Program-made: the position numbers and the translations under genes | Part shown: piece after piece, positions 42,236-51,390 of the stretch | How positions within the stretch are numbered: position 1 is the first letter of the stretch | Layout: each line of letters starts with the position of its first letter | Assembly (NCBI RefSeq): GCF_042433955.1 | Contig: NZ_JBHLUH010000073.1 | Span: forward strand, 1-64,000 | DNA: 64,000 nt | Direction of reading: 5' to 3' | DNA from: Phytohabitans kaempferiae | GTDB lineage: Bacteria > Actinomycetota > Actinomycetes > Mycobacteriales > Micromonosporaceae | The notes under the pieces: generated by a model | The model's database searches: none | The model's input: the letters and a program-made list of their open reading frames with translations, nothing else | What the model was told of the DNA's origin: nothing

Positions 42236-42561
42236 GTAACCCTCCGGGGTCTGGGTGTGGGTTCCCTACCCCTGGCGCGGTGCCATGCCCGCCAAGGTCG
42301 TGCGAGCGCGCTCTGTGCAGGTCGTACGGCGCGGCTGAGTCTGGGCTCAAACCGCGCCGTACGGCCGCCCCGGTGGCTGAGCTCCCGCTCGGTCCCGGGC
42401 TGCCGGCGCCGTCCGTCCTCGTCGCTGCGCTCCTCGGATCGGACGTTGCCATCCCCCGGGACCACCCATCCGGACGCGGGGCGCAACCGCGTCCGGACCC
42501 TCGCGGGCGGGCCCGAGGTGTCGAGAGTGGACGCGCGCCACCGCGTCCACAGTGGGTGAGG
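42236..42561. other. Intergenic stretch with palindromic repeat
   Basis: No gene recognised. Contains the second palindromic element (42391-42463) and a GC-rich spacer. Confidence 0.5.
42391..42463. repeat. Palindromic repeat element, intergenic copy
   Basis: Arms GGTCCCGGG (42391-42399) / CCCGGGACC (42455-42463) are perfect. The core is shared with the element at 37513-37590, but the arms differ. Confidence 0.75.
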
Positions 42562-43764
42562 TCAGGCGGCGACTTCGGCGAGTGCCGGTGCCACCTCGGT
42601 CCACGCCGAGTCTCGCTCCGCCGAGCGGGTCACGGCGTCCATGACTAGCTGCACCTGAAGCGCGTCGACGAACGAGGGCGTGGGGTCCGCCCCGGTGCCG
42701 ACCGCCTCAAGGAAGTCGCGCATCTCGTGCGTGAACGTGTGCTCGTACCCGATGATGTGTCCCGGCGGCCACCAGGCCGACATGTACGGATGGTCGGCCT
42801 CGGTCACCAGGATCTTGGTGAAGCCCTGCTCGGCGCCGGGCGCGGTGGCGTCGTAGAACTCCAGCTCGTTCATCCGCTCGAAGTCGAAGGCGACCGAGCC
42901 GAGCGAGCCGTTGATCTCCACGCGCAAAGCGTTCTTGCGGCCGGTGGCGAAGCGGCTGGCCTCGTACGTGCCCACCGCCCCGCCGTCCAGCCGGGCCAGG
43001 AAGAGTGCGGTGTCGTCGACGGTGACCGGCCCGGTCCCCGAACCGTCCGCCGAGGCGGCCAGTCCGGCGGCCGCCGACGGCAGCGGGCGCTCCTTGACGA
43101 AGGTCTCGGTGAGCCCGCTGACGCCGGTGATCCGCTGACCGGTCACAAACTGGGTCAGGTCGATGATGTGCGCGCCGATGTCGCCAAGCGCACCGGAGCC
43201 CGCCTTGTCCCGCTGCAACCGCCAGACCAGCGGAAACTGCGGATCCACGATCCAGTCCTGCAGGTACGACGCGCGGACGTGCCGGACCACGCCCAACCGT
43301 CCACTCTCGACAAGCTGGCGCATGACGGCCACGGCCGGGACCCGGCGGTAGTTGAACCCGCACATGGATCGTACGCCGGCCGCCTGGGCCTGGATCGCCG
43401 CGGCGACCATCGCCCGCGCCTCCTCGACGGAGTTGGCGAGTGGTTTCTCGCACAGGACGTGCTTGCCCGCCTCCAGCGCGGCGATCGCGATCTCGGCGTG
43501 GCTGTCGCCCGGCGTGCAGACGTCGATCACGTCGAGGTCGTCGCGGGCGATCAGCTCACGCCAGTCGGTCGAGTACGCCTCCCAGCCGAGCCGTGTGGCG
43601 GCGTCGGCCACCTTCGACTCGTCCCGGCCGCAGATGACGGACATGCGAGCCCGCGCCGGAAGGTCGAACACGCGGTTCACGGTGCGCCACGCCTGTGAGT
43701 GCGCGGCGCCCATGAACGCGTAGCCGACCATGCCGACCCGCAGCTCTTTCTCCATGGTGGACAA
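42562..43764 (-). CDS. Gfo/Idh/MocA-family oxidoreductase
   Basis: 400 residues from TTG 43764 (GGGAG 8 nt upstream); ATG 43755 is the alternative. Rossmann motif VGMVGYAFMGAAHSQAWRTV, then GKHVLCEKPLANSVEEARAM (the EKP motif with catalytic Lys) and GSGALGDIGAHIIDLTQFVT. NAD(P)-dependent oxidation of a sugar or inositol derivative. First catabolic gene downstream of the transporter operon (22 nt after the binding protein stop). Confidence 0.93.
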   Translation of the reverse strand: MSTMEKELRVGMVGYAFMGAAHSQAWRTVNRVFDLPARARMSVICGRDESKVADAATRLGWEAYSTDWRELIARDDLDVIDVCTPGDSHAEIAIAALEAGKHVLCEKPLANSVEEARAMVAAAIQAQAAGVRSMCGFNYRRVPAVAVMRQLVESGRLGVVRHVRASYLQDWIVDPQFPLVWRLQRDKAGSGALGDIGAHIIDLTQFVTGQRITGVSGLTETFVKERPLPSAAAGLAASADGSGTGPVTVDDTALFLARLDGGAVGTYEASRFATGRKNALRVEINGSLGSVAFDFERMNELEFYDATAPGAEQGFTKILVTEADHPYMSAWWPPGHIIGYEHTFTHEMRDFLEAVGTGADPTPSFVDALQVQLVMDAVTRSAERDSAWTEVAPALAEVAA

Positions 43765-43785
43765 GGTGGGTCTCCCCCCGTTACG

Positions 43786-44841
43786 TCAGAACCCGAGCTT
43801 GAGGTAGTTGCTCGCGTTCTCCTTGGTGATGGTCTCGGAGGCGAGGATGATCTCCTTCGGGACCTGCAGCTCGACGAGATCCGACATGCCCTTGTTCTGG
43901 GCGATGAGCCGGGCGAGCGAGATCGCCGACGAGGCCATCGAGGGGCTGTAGGTGACCGTTGCCTTGAGCACGCTGTTGTCGGCCTGGATCGCTTCGATCG
44001 CGGCCTTCGAGCCGGCGCCGCCGACCATGATGAACTCGCTGCGGTTGGCCTGGTTGATCGCGGCCAGGACACCGATGCCCTGGTCGTCGTCGTGGTTCCA
44101 CAGGGCGTCCATCCTGGGCAGCGCCTGGAGCAGGCCAGCCGCCTCGCGCTGACCGGAGTCGGCGGTGAACTCCGCCGCCCGCCGGTTGCCGACCCGGAAG
44201 CCGGCCTGGGCGAGCGTGTCGGCGAAGCCCTTCGACCGCTCCTGGGTCAGTTCCAGCGAGTCGATGCCGGCGATCTCGCCGATCACCGGGCTGCTCACGC
44301 CCTTGGCCTGCATCTGCTCGATGATGTAGTGGGCCGCCGACACGCCCATGCCGTAGTTGTCGCCCTTGATCTGGAGGCGGTAGGCGAGCGCGTCGGGGAA
44401 GGCCCGGTCCAGGTTGACCACCGGGATGCCCTGCTTCATCGCCTCCAGACCGAAGGCGTTGAGCTCCTTGCCGTCGTGCGGCAGCAGCACGATGATGTCT
44501 GGCTTCTGCGACAGCAGCGTGGCGAGCGCGGCGCGCTGCGCGGCCGCGTCGGCACCGGCCTCGACCGTCTTGAACTCCACGTCCGAGTACGTGCCGGCCT
44601 GGGCCTTGGCGTTGTTGGTGATGGCGGCGATCCAGCCGTGGTCGGCCGCCGGCGCGGAGAAGCCGATGGTGACCCTTTCGCCGGGCGCGGCGTTGGCGTT
44701 GCCACCAGCGGCGACCGTCTGCGCGCCTCCGCTGGGCTCGTCCGACTCGTTGCTCGTGCAGGCGGTGAGCAGGGCTCCCGCACCGAGCGCGGCCCCACCG
44801 AGCAGAAGCCGGCGGCGGGACAGGTCGGGCGCGTGTTTCAT
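43786..44841 (-). CDS. Sugar ABC transporter substrate-binding lipoprotein
   Basis: 351 residues from ATG 44841. Tat-like lipoprotein leader RRRLLLGGAALGAGALLTAC. Body fits periplasmic-binding protein class I, ribose type (ITNNAKAQAGTYSDVEFKTV, PDIIVLLPHDGKELNAFGLE, MDALWNHDDDQGIGVLAAIN). Delivers a pentose, hexose or inositol-like sugar to the permease. Follows the permease gene by ~80 nt. Confidence 0.93.
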   Translation of the reverse strand: MKHAPDLSRRRLLLGGAALGAGALLTACTSNESDEPSGGAQTVAAGGNANAAPGERVTIGFSAPAADHGWIAAITNNAKAQAGTYSDVEFKTVEAGADAAAQRAALATLLSQKPDIIVLLPHDGKELNAFGLEAMKQGIPVVNLDRAFPDALAYRLQIKGDNYGMGVSAAHYIIEQMQAKGVSSPVIGEIAGIDSLELTQERSKGFADTLAQAGFRVGNRRAAEFTADSGQREAAGLLQALPRMDALWNHDDDQGIGVLAAINQANRSEFIMVGGAGSKAAIEAIQADNSVLKATVTYSPSMASSAISLARLIAQNKGMSDLVELQVPKEIILASETITKENASNYLKLGF

Positions 44842-44919
44842 GACGACCTCCGGTAATCGGGTGCAAGGGATCCGGCGGCCGTCCCGGTATCGGACGGTCA
44901 CCAAGGGTTTTTTGGGGTA

Positions 44920-45984
44920 CTAGCTGGTGGTGAGCTTGTTGTTCTTGTTGAAGAACTGGCTTACCGACTTGAACTGGATCTGCTGGATCAGGACGGCGGC
45001 GACGATGATGCCGCCCTTGACCATGTTCTGAACCTCACTGGGCACGTCGTTGATCGCGAACAGGTTGGTGATGGTGGAGAACACCAGCACGCCCAGGACC
45101 GAACCGATGATCGTGCCACGACCGCCGCTGAGGAGCGTGCCACCGATGATGGCCGCGGCGATCGCGTCCAGCTCGTACAGGTTGGCCATCGCCGCTTGGG
45201 CCGAGGTGGACTGCGAGGTCAGCATGATGGCCGCGATGCCGCAGCAGAGGCCGGAGAGGGCGTACAGCAGCAGGGTGTGCCGCTTGACGTTGATGCCGGC
45301 CAGCCGGGCCGCCTCGACGTTGCCACCGACCGCGACCGTGCGCCGGCCGAACGTCGTGCGGTTGAGCAGCACCCAGCCGGCCGCGACCACGACGGCGAGC
45401 ATGATGACGAGGATCGGGATACCGAGGAAGTCGTTGGCGGCGAGGCCGTTGATGAACGAGTTGCCCGACACCTGGGTCTGCTTGCCGGAGATCTGTGCCG
45501 CCAGGCCGCGAGCCGCCACGAGCATGGCGAGCGTGGCGATGAAGGCGACCAACCGGCCGTAGGCGATGAGGATGCCGTTGACCAAACCGACCCCGATGCC
45601 GACCGCGATCGCGCAGAAGATCATGCCAGCGGCGCCGAACTCCTGGGTCGCGACCGTCGTGCTCCACACACCGGCGAGCGCGATGATCGCGCCGACCGAG
45701 AGGTCGATGCCGCCGCCGATGATCACGAACGTCATGCCGACCGTGACCACACCGATGACCGACGCCAGCTCAAGGATGGTGAAGATGTTTCGCCGGACCC
45801 ACTCGCCGTCGCCGTAGAGGTCGGGCCGCGTGATGATGCCGGCGATGACGAGGATGACCAGCACGGCCACGAGCGCCAGGTTGCGCCACAGCCCTTCGGT
45901 CGAGTCGACCCGCCACCAGCTCCGCTTCTCCGGGGCCGACTTCTCCGGCTCCTTGACCGGCGCAGGCGCGGTCTGCGCTGTCAT
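44920..45984 (-). CDS. Ribose-type ABC transporter permease
   Basis: 354 residues with ~10 membrane helices (NLALVAVLVILVIAGIITRP, VIGVVTVGMTFVIIGGGIDL, SVGAIIALAGV). The RbsC hallmark GGGIDLSVG and GGTLLSGGRGTIIGSVLG are present. Forms the channel with the ATPase encoded upstream. Confidence 0.94.
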   Translation of the reverse strand: MTAQTAPAPVKEPEKSAPEKRSWWRVDSTEGLWRNLALVAVLVILVIAGIITRPDLYGDGEWVRRNIFTILELASVIGVVTVGMTFVIIGGGIDLSVGAIIALAGVWSTTVATQEFGAAGMIFCAIAVGIGVGLVNGILIAYGRLVAFIATLAMLVAARGLAAQISGKQTQVSGNSFINGLAANDFLGIPILVIMLAVVVAAGWVLLNRTTFGRRTVAVGGNVEAARLAGINVKRHTLLLYALSGLCCGIAAIMLTSQSTSAQAAMANLYELDAIAAAIIGGTLLSGGRGTIIGSVLGVLVFSTITNLFAINDVPSEVQNMVKGGIIVAAVLIQQIQFKSVSQFFNKNNKLTTS

Positions 45985-45992
45985 TGTGCTTT

Positions 45993-46020
45993 CCTTTCGT
46001 TCGCGACTGCGGGGCTCGCA
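45993..46020. repeat. Dispersed intergenic repeat, copy 1
   Basis: A 28-bp unit ending GACTGCGGGGCTCGCA; identical unit at 51331-51358 and near-identical at 51242-51269. Each sits directly before a gene start or end in intergenic DNA. Confidence 0.75.
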
Positions 46021-46153
46021 ACTACAGGCCCACGGCCCGAGGCGGGCCGTCGGAGCTCAAGCTCGCATTCCGGCTCGGCGGCGATATCCGCGTGATGGTG
46101 CCCGGCGCCAACAAGGCGCCGCCGACCCAGAACGCTCGTCCTCGCGCTCACAG

Positions 46154-47704
46154 TCAGACCGCCTCCTCAACTTGCAACGAACCCGCCATCACGAGGTCAA
46201 GCACGGTGTCTTCGTCGATCTCCCCGGCCGGCGCCTCGCGGACCACGCGGCCTTCCCGCATGACCAGCACGCGATCCGCCAGCCCCAGCACCTCGGGCAC
46301 CTCGCTGGAGACCAGCAGCACGCCCACGCCCTGGGCGGCCAGGTCGCGGATCACCTGGTAGAGCTCGGCCCGCGCGCCCACGTCGACGCCTCGCGTGGGC
46401 TCGTCGAGCAGCAGCAACCGCGTGTCGCCGAGCAGCCAGCGCCCCACGACCACCTTCTGCTGGTTGCCGCCGGAGAGCGTGCGTACGGCCCGGCGCACGT
46501 CGCGCGGGCGCAGGTCGAGCCGCTCCGCGATCCGGTTGGCCTCCTCCACCTCGCGGCCGGCGTTGGTGAAGCCGACGCGGGCGTAGTCGCTGAACGTGGA
46601 GAGCGTCACGTTGCGGTAGATCGGCTCACCGAGCAGCAGCGCCTGGCTCTTGCGCTCCTCGGGGGCCATCCCCAGCCCGGCGCGGACCGCCGCGCTCACG
46701 CTCCCCGGCCGCAGCACCTTGCCGCCCATGCGCACGCTGCCCGCCTCCGCGCGGCGGGCGCCGAAGATGGTCTCCAGCAGCTCGGAGCGGCCGGAGCCGA
46801 CCAGGCCGGCGATGCCCACGATCTCACCACTGTGGACGCTGAGCGAGATGTCGGCGAACTCGCCGGAGCGGGTCAGCCCCTCCACGCGCAGCAGCTCCTC
46901 GGCGCCGCTGACGGCGGGGGCCGGCTCCGGGAAGACGTACTCGATGGTGCGGCCGGTCATCCGGCTGACCAGGTCGCGGGTCGGCGTGGTGCGGGCCGGC
47001 AGGTTGGCCGCGGTGGTGCGGCCGTCCTTGAGTACGGTCACCCGGTCGCCGATCTCGCGGATCTCCTCCAGCCGGTGCGAGATGTAGATGACCGCGATGC
47101 CCTTGGCGGTGAGGCCGCGGATGATGCGGAAGAGGTTGCCCACCTCGTCGTGGGCGAGCACCGCGCTCGGCTCGTCCATGATGATCAGGCGGGCGTCGTG
47201 GGAGAGCGCGCGGGCCATGCTGACGACCTGCTTGCCGGCCGCCGGCAGCGAGCGCACCAGGCGCGTGGGCGGGATCTCGGCGTGCCCCAGCCCGCCCAGG
47301 ATCTCCCGCGTGCGGCGGGCCATGTGGCCGCGCCGCACGAAGCCCAGCACCTTCGGCTCGTGGCCGAGAAACGCGTTCTCACCCACCGAGAGGTCTTCGA
47401 CGAGGTCGAGCTCCTGGTAGATGGTGGCGATGCCGGCCTTCATCGCGGCCTGCGGATTGGCCGGCGCGAAGTCCTGGCCGAGCCACTCGATCTGGCCCTC
47501 GTCCGGGCGGTGCACGCCGGCGAGCACCTTGATGAGGGTCGACTTGCCGGCGCCGTTCTGCCCGAGGAGGCAGTGCACCTCGCCGGCGCGCACCTCGAGC
47601 TGCACGCCGTCGAGCGCGCGTACGCCGGGGAAGGTCTTGACCACGTCGGTGAGGCGGAGGACGACTTCCGCGCCCGGGGTCTCGGTCTCGTTGTGCTCGG
47701 TCAT
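46154..47704 (-). CDS. Ribose-type ABC transporter ATPase (two nucleotide-binding domains)
   Basis: 516 residues. First Walker A GQNGAGKSTLIKVLAGVHRP with Walker B LIIMDEPSAVL; the second domain (from ~265) has a degenerate Walker A GLVGSGRSELLETIFG but intact signature LSGGNQQKVVVGRWLLGD and LLLLDEPTRGVDVGARAELY, the usual asymmetry of RbsA/XylG. Start overlaps the ROK regulator stop (ATGA), so regulator and transporter are co-expressed. Confidence 0.94.
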   Translation of the reverse strand: MTEHNETETPGAEVVLRLTDVVKTFPGVRALDGVQLEVRAGEVHCLLGQNGAGKSTLIKVLAGVHRPDEGQIEWLGQDFAPANPQAAMKAGIATIYQELDLVEDLSVGENAFLGHEPKVLGFVRRGHMARRTREILGGLGHAEIPPTRLVRSLPAAGKQVVSMARALSHDARLIIMDEPSAVLAHDEVGNLFRIIRGLTAKGIAVIYISHRLEEIREIGDRVTVLKDGRTTAANLPARTTPTRDLVSRMTGRTIEYVFPEPAPAVSGAEELLRVEGLTRSGEFADISLSVHSGEIVGIAGLVGSGRSELLETIFGARRAEAGSVRMGGKVLRPGSVSAAVRAGLGMAPEERKSQALLLGEPIYRNVTLSTFSDYARVGFTNAGREVEEANRIAERLDLRPRDVRRAVRTLSGGNQQKVVVGRWLLGDTRLLLLDEPTRGVDVGARAELYQVIRDLAAQGVGVLLVSSEVPEVLGLADRVLVMREGRVVREAPAGEIDEDTVLDLVMAGSLQVEEAV

Positions 47705-48879
47705 GACGCCTGCTCGAATGCCACGTCGCTGGCGAGCACCGCGGCGCCGGTGACACCGGCCCTCGGCCCCAGCTCGGAGAGGACGACCGGGAGGTTGCCG
47801 GTCGCCAGCGGAAGCGAACGGCGGTAGACCACGCTGCGGATCTCGGCGAGCAGGATGTGCCCGAGGTGGGCGAGCCCGCCGCCGATCACGATCATCGACG
47901 GGTTGGCGAAGCTGACCAGCCCGGCGAGCACGCCACCGATCCGCCTCCCCCCGTCGCGGATGAGGCGGATGCAGGTGACGTCGCCCTCGCTGGCCGCCTC
48001 GGCGACATCGCGTGCGGTCACCGTGCCGTTGGCCGCGAGCCGGTCGACAAGCGCCGGCGAGGTGCCGTTGCGCGCGGCGAGCGTGGCGTCCTTGGCCAGC
48101 GCGGCGCCACTGAAGAGCGCCTCGAGGCAGCCCACGTTGCCGCAGGTGCACATCGGACCGTGCGAGTCGACCTGGATGTGGCCGATGTCGCCGGCGCAAC
48201 CGTCGGTGCCCCTGTAGACCTCGCCGCTGAGGTAGATGCCGCAGCCGATGCCGGTGCCGATCTTCACGAAGAGGAAGTCGTCGACCGAGTGGGCCACGCC
48301 GCCGTGCCGCTCGCCGACCGCCATGATGTTGACGTCGTTGTCGACCACGGCCGGGCAACCGTGCTCGCGGGTGAGCAGCTCGCGCACCGGGAAGCGATCC
48401 CAGCCCGGCATGATCGGGGGCGAGACCGGCACGCCGTCGCGGAAGCTCACCGGCCCGGGGACGCCGATGCCGACCGCGTCCAGCTTCTCGTACGCACCGT
48501 CCACTTTGGCCTTGGCGAGCAGCTCGTTGACCCGCTGGAGGATCACCTTGGGGCCGGAGCGGATGTCAGCGCTCTCGGTGTACGCCGCGACCGGCTCCAG
48601 CCGCCCGTTGGTCACCTCGACGTCGACCGAGCTGGCGCCCAGGTCGACCGCGGCGAAGCGCAGGCGCGGGTTGAGCTCGACAAGTGTGGAGCGCCGGCCG
48701 CCGCGGGAGGCCGCCATCCCGGCCTCGGCCACGTAGCCGAGCGCGACCAGCCGGTCGATCTCGCCCAGTAGCCGGGGGCGCGGGATCTCCAGCCGGTCGG
48801 CGAGCTCGGCGCGGGAGATCGTGCCATGGTCGCGCAGCAGGCGGAGAAGGCGCAGGTGCAGAGGTTCGGCCGTACGCAC
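47701..48879 (-). CDS. ROK-family transcriptional repressor of the sugar operon
   Basis: 392 residues from GTG 48879 (GAGGGAGGG 4 nt upstream). N-terminal winged helix (LHLRLLRLLRDHGTISRAEL, ADRLEIPRPRLLGEIDRLVA) and a C-terminal ROK kinase-like domain with zinc motif CTCGNVGCLEALF and IGTGIGCGIYLSGEVYRGT. Sugar binding would release DNA. The gene leads the operon; a CACAACTT...AAGTTGTG inverted repeat at 48987-49018 is a likely self-operator. Confidence 0.9.
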   Translation of the reverse strand: MRTAEPLHLRLLRLLRDHGTISRAELADRLEIPRPRLLGEIDRLVALGYVAEAGMAASRGGRRSTLVELNPRLRFAAVDLGASSVDVEVTNGRLEPVAAYTESADIRSGPKVILQRVNELLAKAKVDGAYEKLDAVGIGVPGPVSFRDGVPVSPPIMPGWDRFPVRELLTREHGCPAVVDNDVNIMAVGERHGGVAHSVDDFLFVKIGTGIGCGIYLSGEVYRGTDGCAGDIGHIQVDSHGPMCTCGNVGCLEALFSGAALAKDATLAARNGTSPALVDRLAANGTVTARDVAEAASEGDVTCIRLIRDGGRRIGGVLAGLVSFANPSMIVIGGGLAHLGHILLAEIRSVVYRRSLPLATGNLPVVLSELGPRAGVTGAAVLASDVAFEQAS

Positions 48880-48986
48880 GGAACCCTCCCTCGGAAGAGG
48901 TTCACATCGACGCAACGTCGGCGTGTTGTGCCCGACACACTAAGAGCCTTCCGCTCCCAATGTCCAGACCTTTACTCGTACTGCAA

Positions 48987-49018
48987 CACAACTTTTTGCG
49001 AAGTCAGCAGAAGTTGTG
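48987..49018. promoter_or_regulatory. Candidate ROK operator, sugar operon
   Basis: Perfect inverted repeat CACAACTT (48987-48994) / AAGTTGTG (49011-49018), 108 bp upstream of the ROK start. AACTTT-type elements also occur before the genes at 50142 and 53260. Confidence 0.6.
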
Positions 49019-49056
49019 ATCGGGACGCCCCACAAGACGCCCCGATCACCACCTTG

Positions 49057-50142
49057 TTATCGCTTGTAGATGGTCAATTCGGACATATTGCGGTAGCTGA
49101 GGTCCGCGAACTCCAGCGACTGGCCGGGGTTGGCCGTGCCACCGGGCGCGGTGTCCTGCTCCCAGTTGGCGTGGTGGAAGTCCTGCTCCCCGATGACCTC
49201 GAAGAACTGCTGGAAGTTGATGTCGCCCTCGCCCAGCGGCGTCATCACGTGCCCGTTCGCCTGCTCCGGCGCGCGGTCACCGTCCTTGGCATGGAAGAGC
49301 GGGAAGCGCTTGGTCCGGTTGGCCACGTTGAGGATCGGGTCGAAGATGTCCGTCCTCACCTGGCCCCGGGAGTTCGTGTAGGTGCGGTGCTTGAACCGGG
49401 CCACGTAACCCCAGTAGATGTCGAACTCGAAGTAGACGTACTTCGGGTCGGTCTTGGCGAAGAAGTACTCCAGGCGGCGCACGCCGGACGAGGCAGTGGG
49501 CCGCCCGTTGGCGTCGAGCGGGCCGGAGTCGAGCAGGAAGCTGTACGCCGCGTCGTGATTGTGCGTGTACAGCCGCATCTTCCGTTCCTTCGCCTGGCGA
49601 CCCAGCTCGTTCCAGGTGTCCGCGGCGGCATCCCAGTCGGCCTGGTAGGCGCTGTTGGTCGGGTCGGAGCCGGTGCCGATGTTCTTCATGCCAAGCTCTT
49701 CGGCGATGTCCAGCTGCTGCTGGAACGTGTCGGCCCGGATCTGCGTGTGCGTGCCGTTGGCCACCAGGCCGTTGTCGTCCAGGATCTTGCGGATCTCGGC
49801 CGGCGTGATCTGGCGCCCCAGGATCGAGGTGTGCTGGTTGTAGCCGGCGAACTCGATCTCCTTGTATCCGATCTCGGCGAGCCGGGCGAGGACCCGCTCG
49901 AAGCCGTATGGCACGCCGCTGTCGTCGGGCGCCGCGCTGATCCGATCGCGCACGCTGTACAGGATGATGCCGCGGTTCTGGTGCGGGATGAGGGGCTCGA
50001 CCGTGATCTTCTTGTCACCGAGCGCCGGCGAGCCGGTCTGGAGCACGGGCAGGCCGGCGGCACCGAGCGCCGCGGCCGCGCCGGCCGATGCCTGGAGCAG
50101 ACGGCGGCGGGTGAGCGCCTTCTTGGACTGTGGCTCGGTCAT
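49057..50142 (-). CDS. Tat-exported sugar phosphate isomerase/epimerase
   Basis: 361 residues from ATG 50142. Twin-arginine leader KKALTRRRLLQASAGAAAAL, so folded export is expected. The barrel is xylose-isomerase-like: ILYSVRDRISAAPDDSGVPY, YKEIEFAGYNQHTSILGRQI, RLYTHNHDAAYSFLL, YVYFEFDIYWGYVARF, FPLFHAKDGDRAPEQANGHV. An extracellular isomerase beside a sugar transporter suggests processing outside the cell. Oppositely regulated neighbour is the ABC-2 operon. Confidence 0.88.
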   Translation of the reverse strand: MTEPQSKKALTRRRLLQASAGAAAALGAAGLPVLQTGSPALGDKKITVEPLIPHQNRGIILYSVRDRISAAPDDSGVPYGFERVLARLAEIGYKEIEFAGYNQHTSILGRQITPAEIRKILDDNGLVANGTHTQIRADTFQQQLDIAEELGMKNIGTGSDPTNSAYQADWDAAADTWNELGRQAKERKMRLYTHNHDAAYSFLLDSGPLDANGRPTASSGVRRLEYFFAKTDPKYVYFEFDIYWGYVARFKHRTYTNSRGQVRTDIFDPILNVANRTKRFPLFHAKDGDRAPEQANGHVMTPLGEGDINFQQFFEVIGEQDFHHANWEQDTAPGGTANPGQSLEFADLSYRNMSELTIYKR

Positions 50143-50428
50143 TGCCTTCTCCACCTTTCTTCGGCGGCCGGGGACCGCCGTCGACGACGAGAGCAGAGGT
50201 GATTAGGACGTATGAACGGGAGAGAGGGTGCGGACGACCCAGACCAGCGCCGCCGACGCGCCGGACCTGCGGGAATAGGGGACTCAGAACCGTTTGTGTC
50301 TCACGTGTTACGCCTGAGAGCAGACGCTAGCCCCTCGGGGTCGCCGAAAGATAGTCCCCAAAGCAACAAACTTTTGATCGCACGAACGAAAGATTTGCGT
50401 AGTGCACGAGAAAGCGCTCTCTACCCGG
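50143..50428. promoter_or_regulatory. Upstream region of the isomerase gene with AAACTTT element
   Basis: About 285 bp without a gene. ACAAACTTTTGATCG (50365-50379) followed by GAAAGATTTG (50388-50397) forms an imperfect inverted repeat resembling those before both ROK genes. Confidence 0.5.
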
Positions 50429-51235
50429 TCACTTGCACAGCAACTTCGCCATCCTCCGCGAAACGACGAAGAGGCCGAGCGCCATCACCGCCAGCAGGTA
50501 CGCCACGTCGAGCCAGCCGCTCGCGCCGAGCGTGCCGGTGCTGATGCCGCGCAGCAGCTCGACCGAGCGGTAGAGCGGGGTCACCTCGACGATCCAGCGC
50601 AGCACCACCGGGTACGACTCGGCCGGTACGAACGTGCCGGAGAAGAGAAAGAGGGCGAACTGCGCCGAACCCATCAGGTCGAAGTCTTGCCAGCCGCGCA
50701 TGAACGTGACGACCGCCATGCCCAGCGCGCCGAACGCGAAGCCGACCAGCACCGCCGCCGGGAACGACACCAGCGCCCGCATCGCCGTGGTCAGGTCGAG
50801 CGCCACCATCACGACCAGGAACGCGGCCGAGTAGAGCGAGCCGCGCACCATCGCCCAGGCCAGCTCACCGAGCGCGATCTCGAAGGGCTGCACGGGGGTG
50901 GCGAGCACCCCGTCGTACAGCTTCATGAACTTCATCTTCCCGAAGAAGTTGAAGGTCTCCGACAGCGCGCCGGACATGGCCGAGGCGGCGAGCATCGCGG
51001 GCGCGACGAAGGCGGCGTACTCGATCACCTGCCCGCCGGGCAGCGTGAGGTCGCCGATCAGGCCGCCCACGCCGACACCGATCGCGAGCAGGTAGAGCAA
51101 CGGCTCGAAGAAGCCCGAGATCATCACGACCCAGTACGCCGACTTGAGCGCGGCGACGTTGCGCTCGGCGACCGACGCCGAACGCCGGCCGGCCCCCTCG
51201 AAGCTCAACAGCCGGGGCAGCACCAACGCGACCAT
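50429..51235 (-). CDS. ABC-2 type transporter permease B
   Basis: 268 residues with 6 membrane segments (YWVVMISGFFEPLLYLLAIG, LYSAAFLVVMVALDLTTAMR, AFGALGMAVVTFMRGWQDFD, LFSGTFVPAESYPVVLRW). ABC-2 family, as in drug or lipid exporters of the DrrB/NodJ type. Pairs with the permease at 51391 and the ATPase at 52214; a repeat-rich spacer of ~155 bp lies between the permeases. Confidence 0.9.
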   Translation of the reverse strand: MVALVLPRLLSFEGAGRRSASVAERNVAALKSAYWVVMISGFFEPLLYLLAIGVGVGGLIGDLTLPGGQVIEYAAFVAPAMLAASAMSGALSETFNFFGKMKFMKLYDGVLATPVQPFEIALGELAWAMVRGSLYSAAFLVVMVALDLTTAMRALVSFPAAVLVGFAFGALGMAVVTFMRGWQDFDLMGSAQFALFLFSGTFVPAESYPVVLRWIVEVTPLYRSVELLRGISTGTLGASGWLDVAYLLAVMALGLFVVSRRMAKLLCK

Positions 51236-51241
51236 TGCTTA

Positions 51242-51269
51242 CCTCTCGTTCACGACTGCGGGGCTCGCA
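51242..51269. repeat. Dispersed intergenic repeat, copy 2
   Basis: Near-identical to 51331-51358 and 45993-46020 (two base differences in the first half). Confidence 0.7.
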
Positions 51270-51330
51270 GGCGGGCGTCCGCGACCGCCCACAGACCGTC
51301 GAAGCTCACTCCTCGCGCTCACAGTGCTTA

Positions 51331-51358
51331 CCTTTCGTTCGCGACTGCGGGGCTCGCA
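51331..51358. repeat. Dispersed intergenic repeat, copy 3
   Basis: Identical to 45993-46020. The flanking GTCGAAGCTCACTCCTCGCG is also duplicated (51298 and 51363), so the spacer between the two permease genes is a local tandem duplication. Confidence 0.75.
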
Positions 51359-51390
51359 GGCCGTCGAAGCTCACTCCTCGCGCTCAGTGC

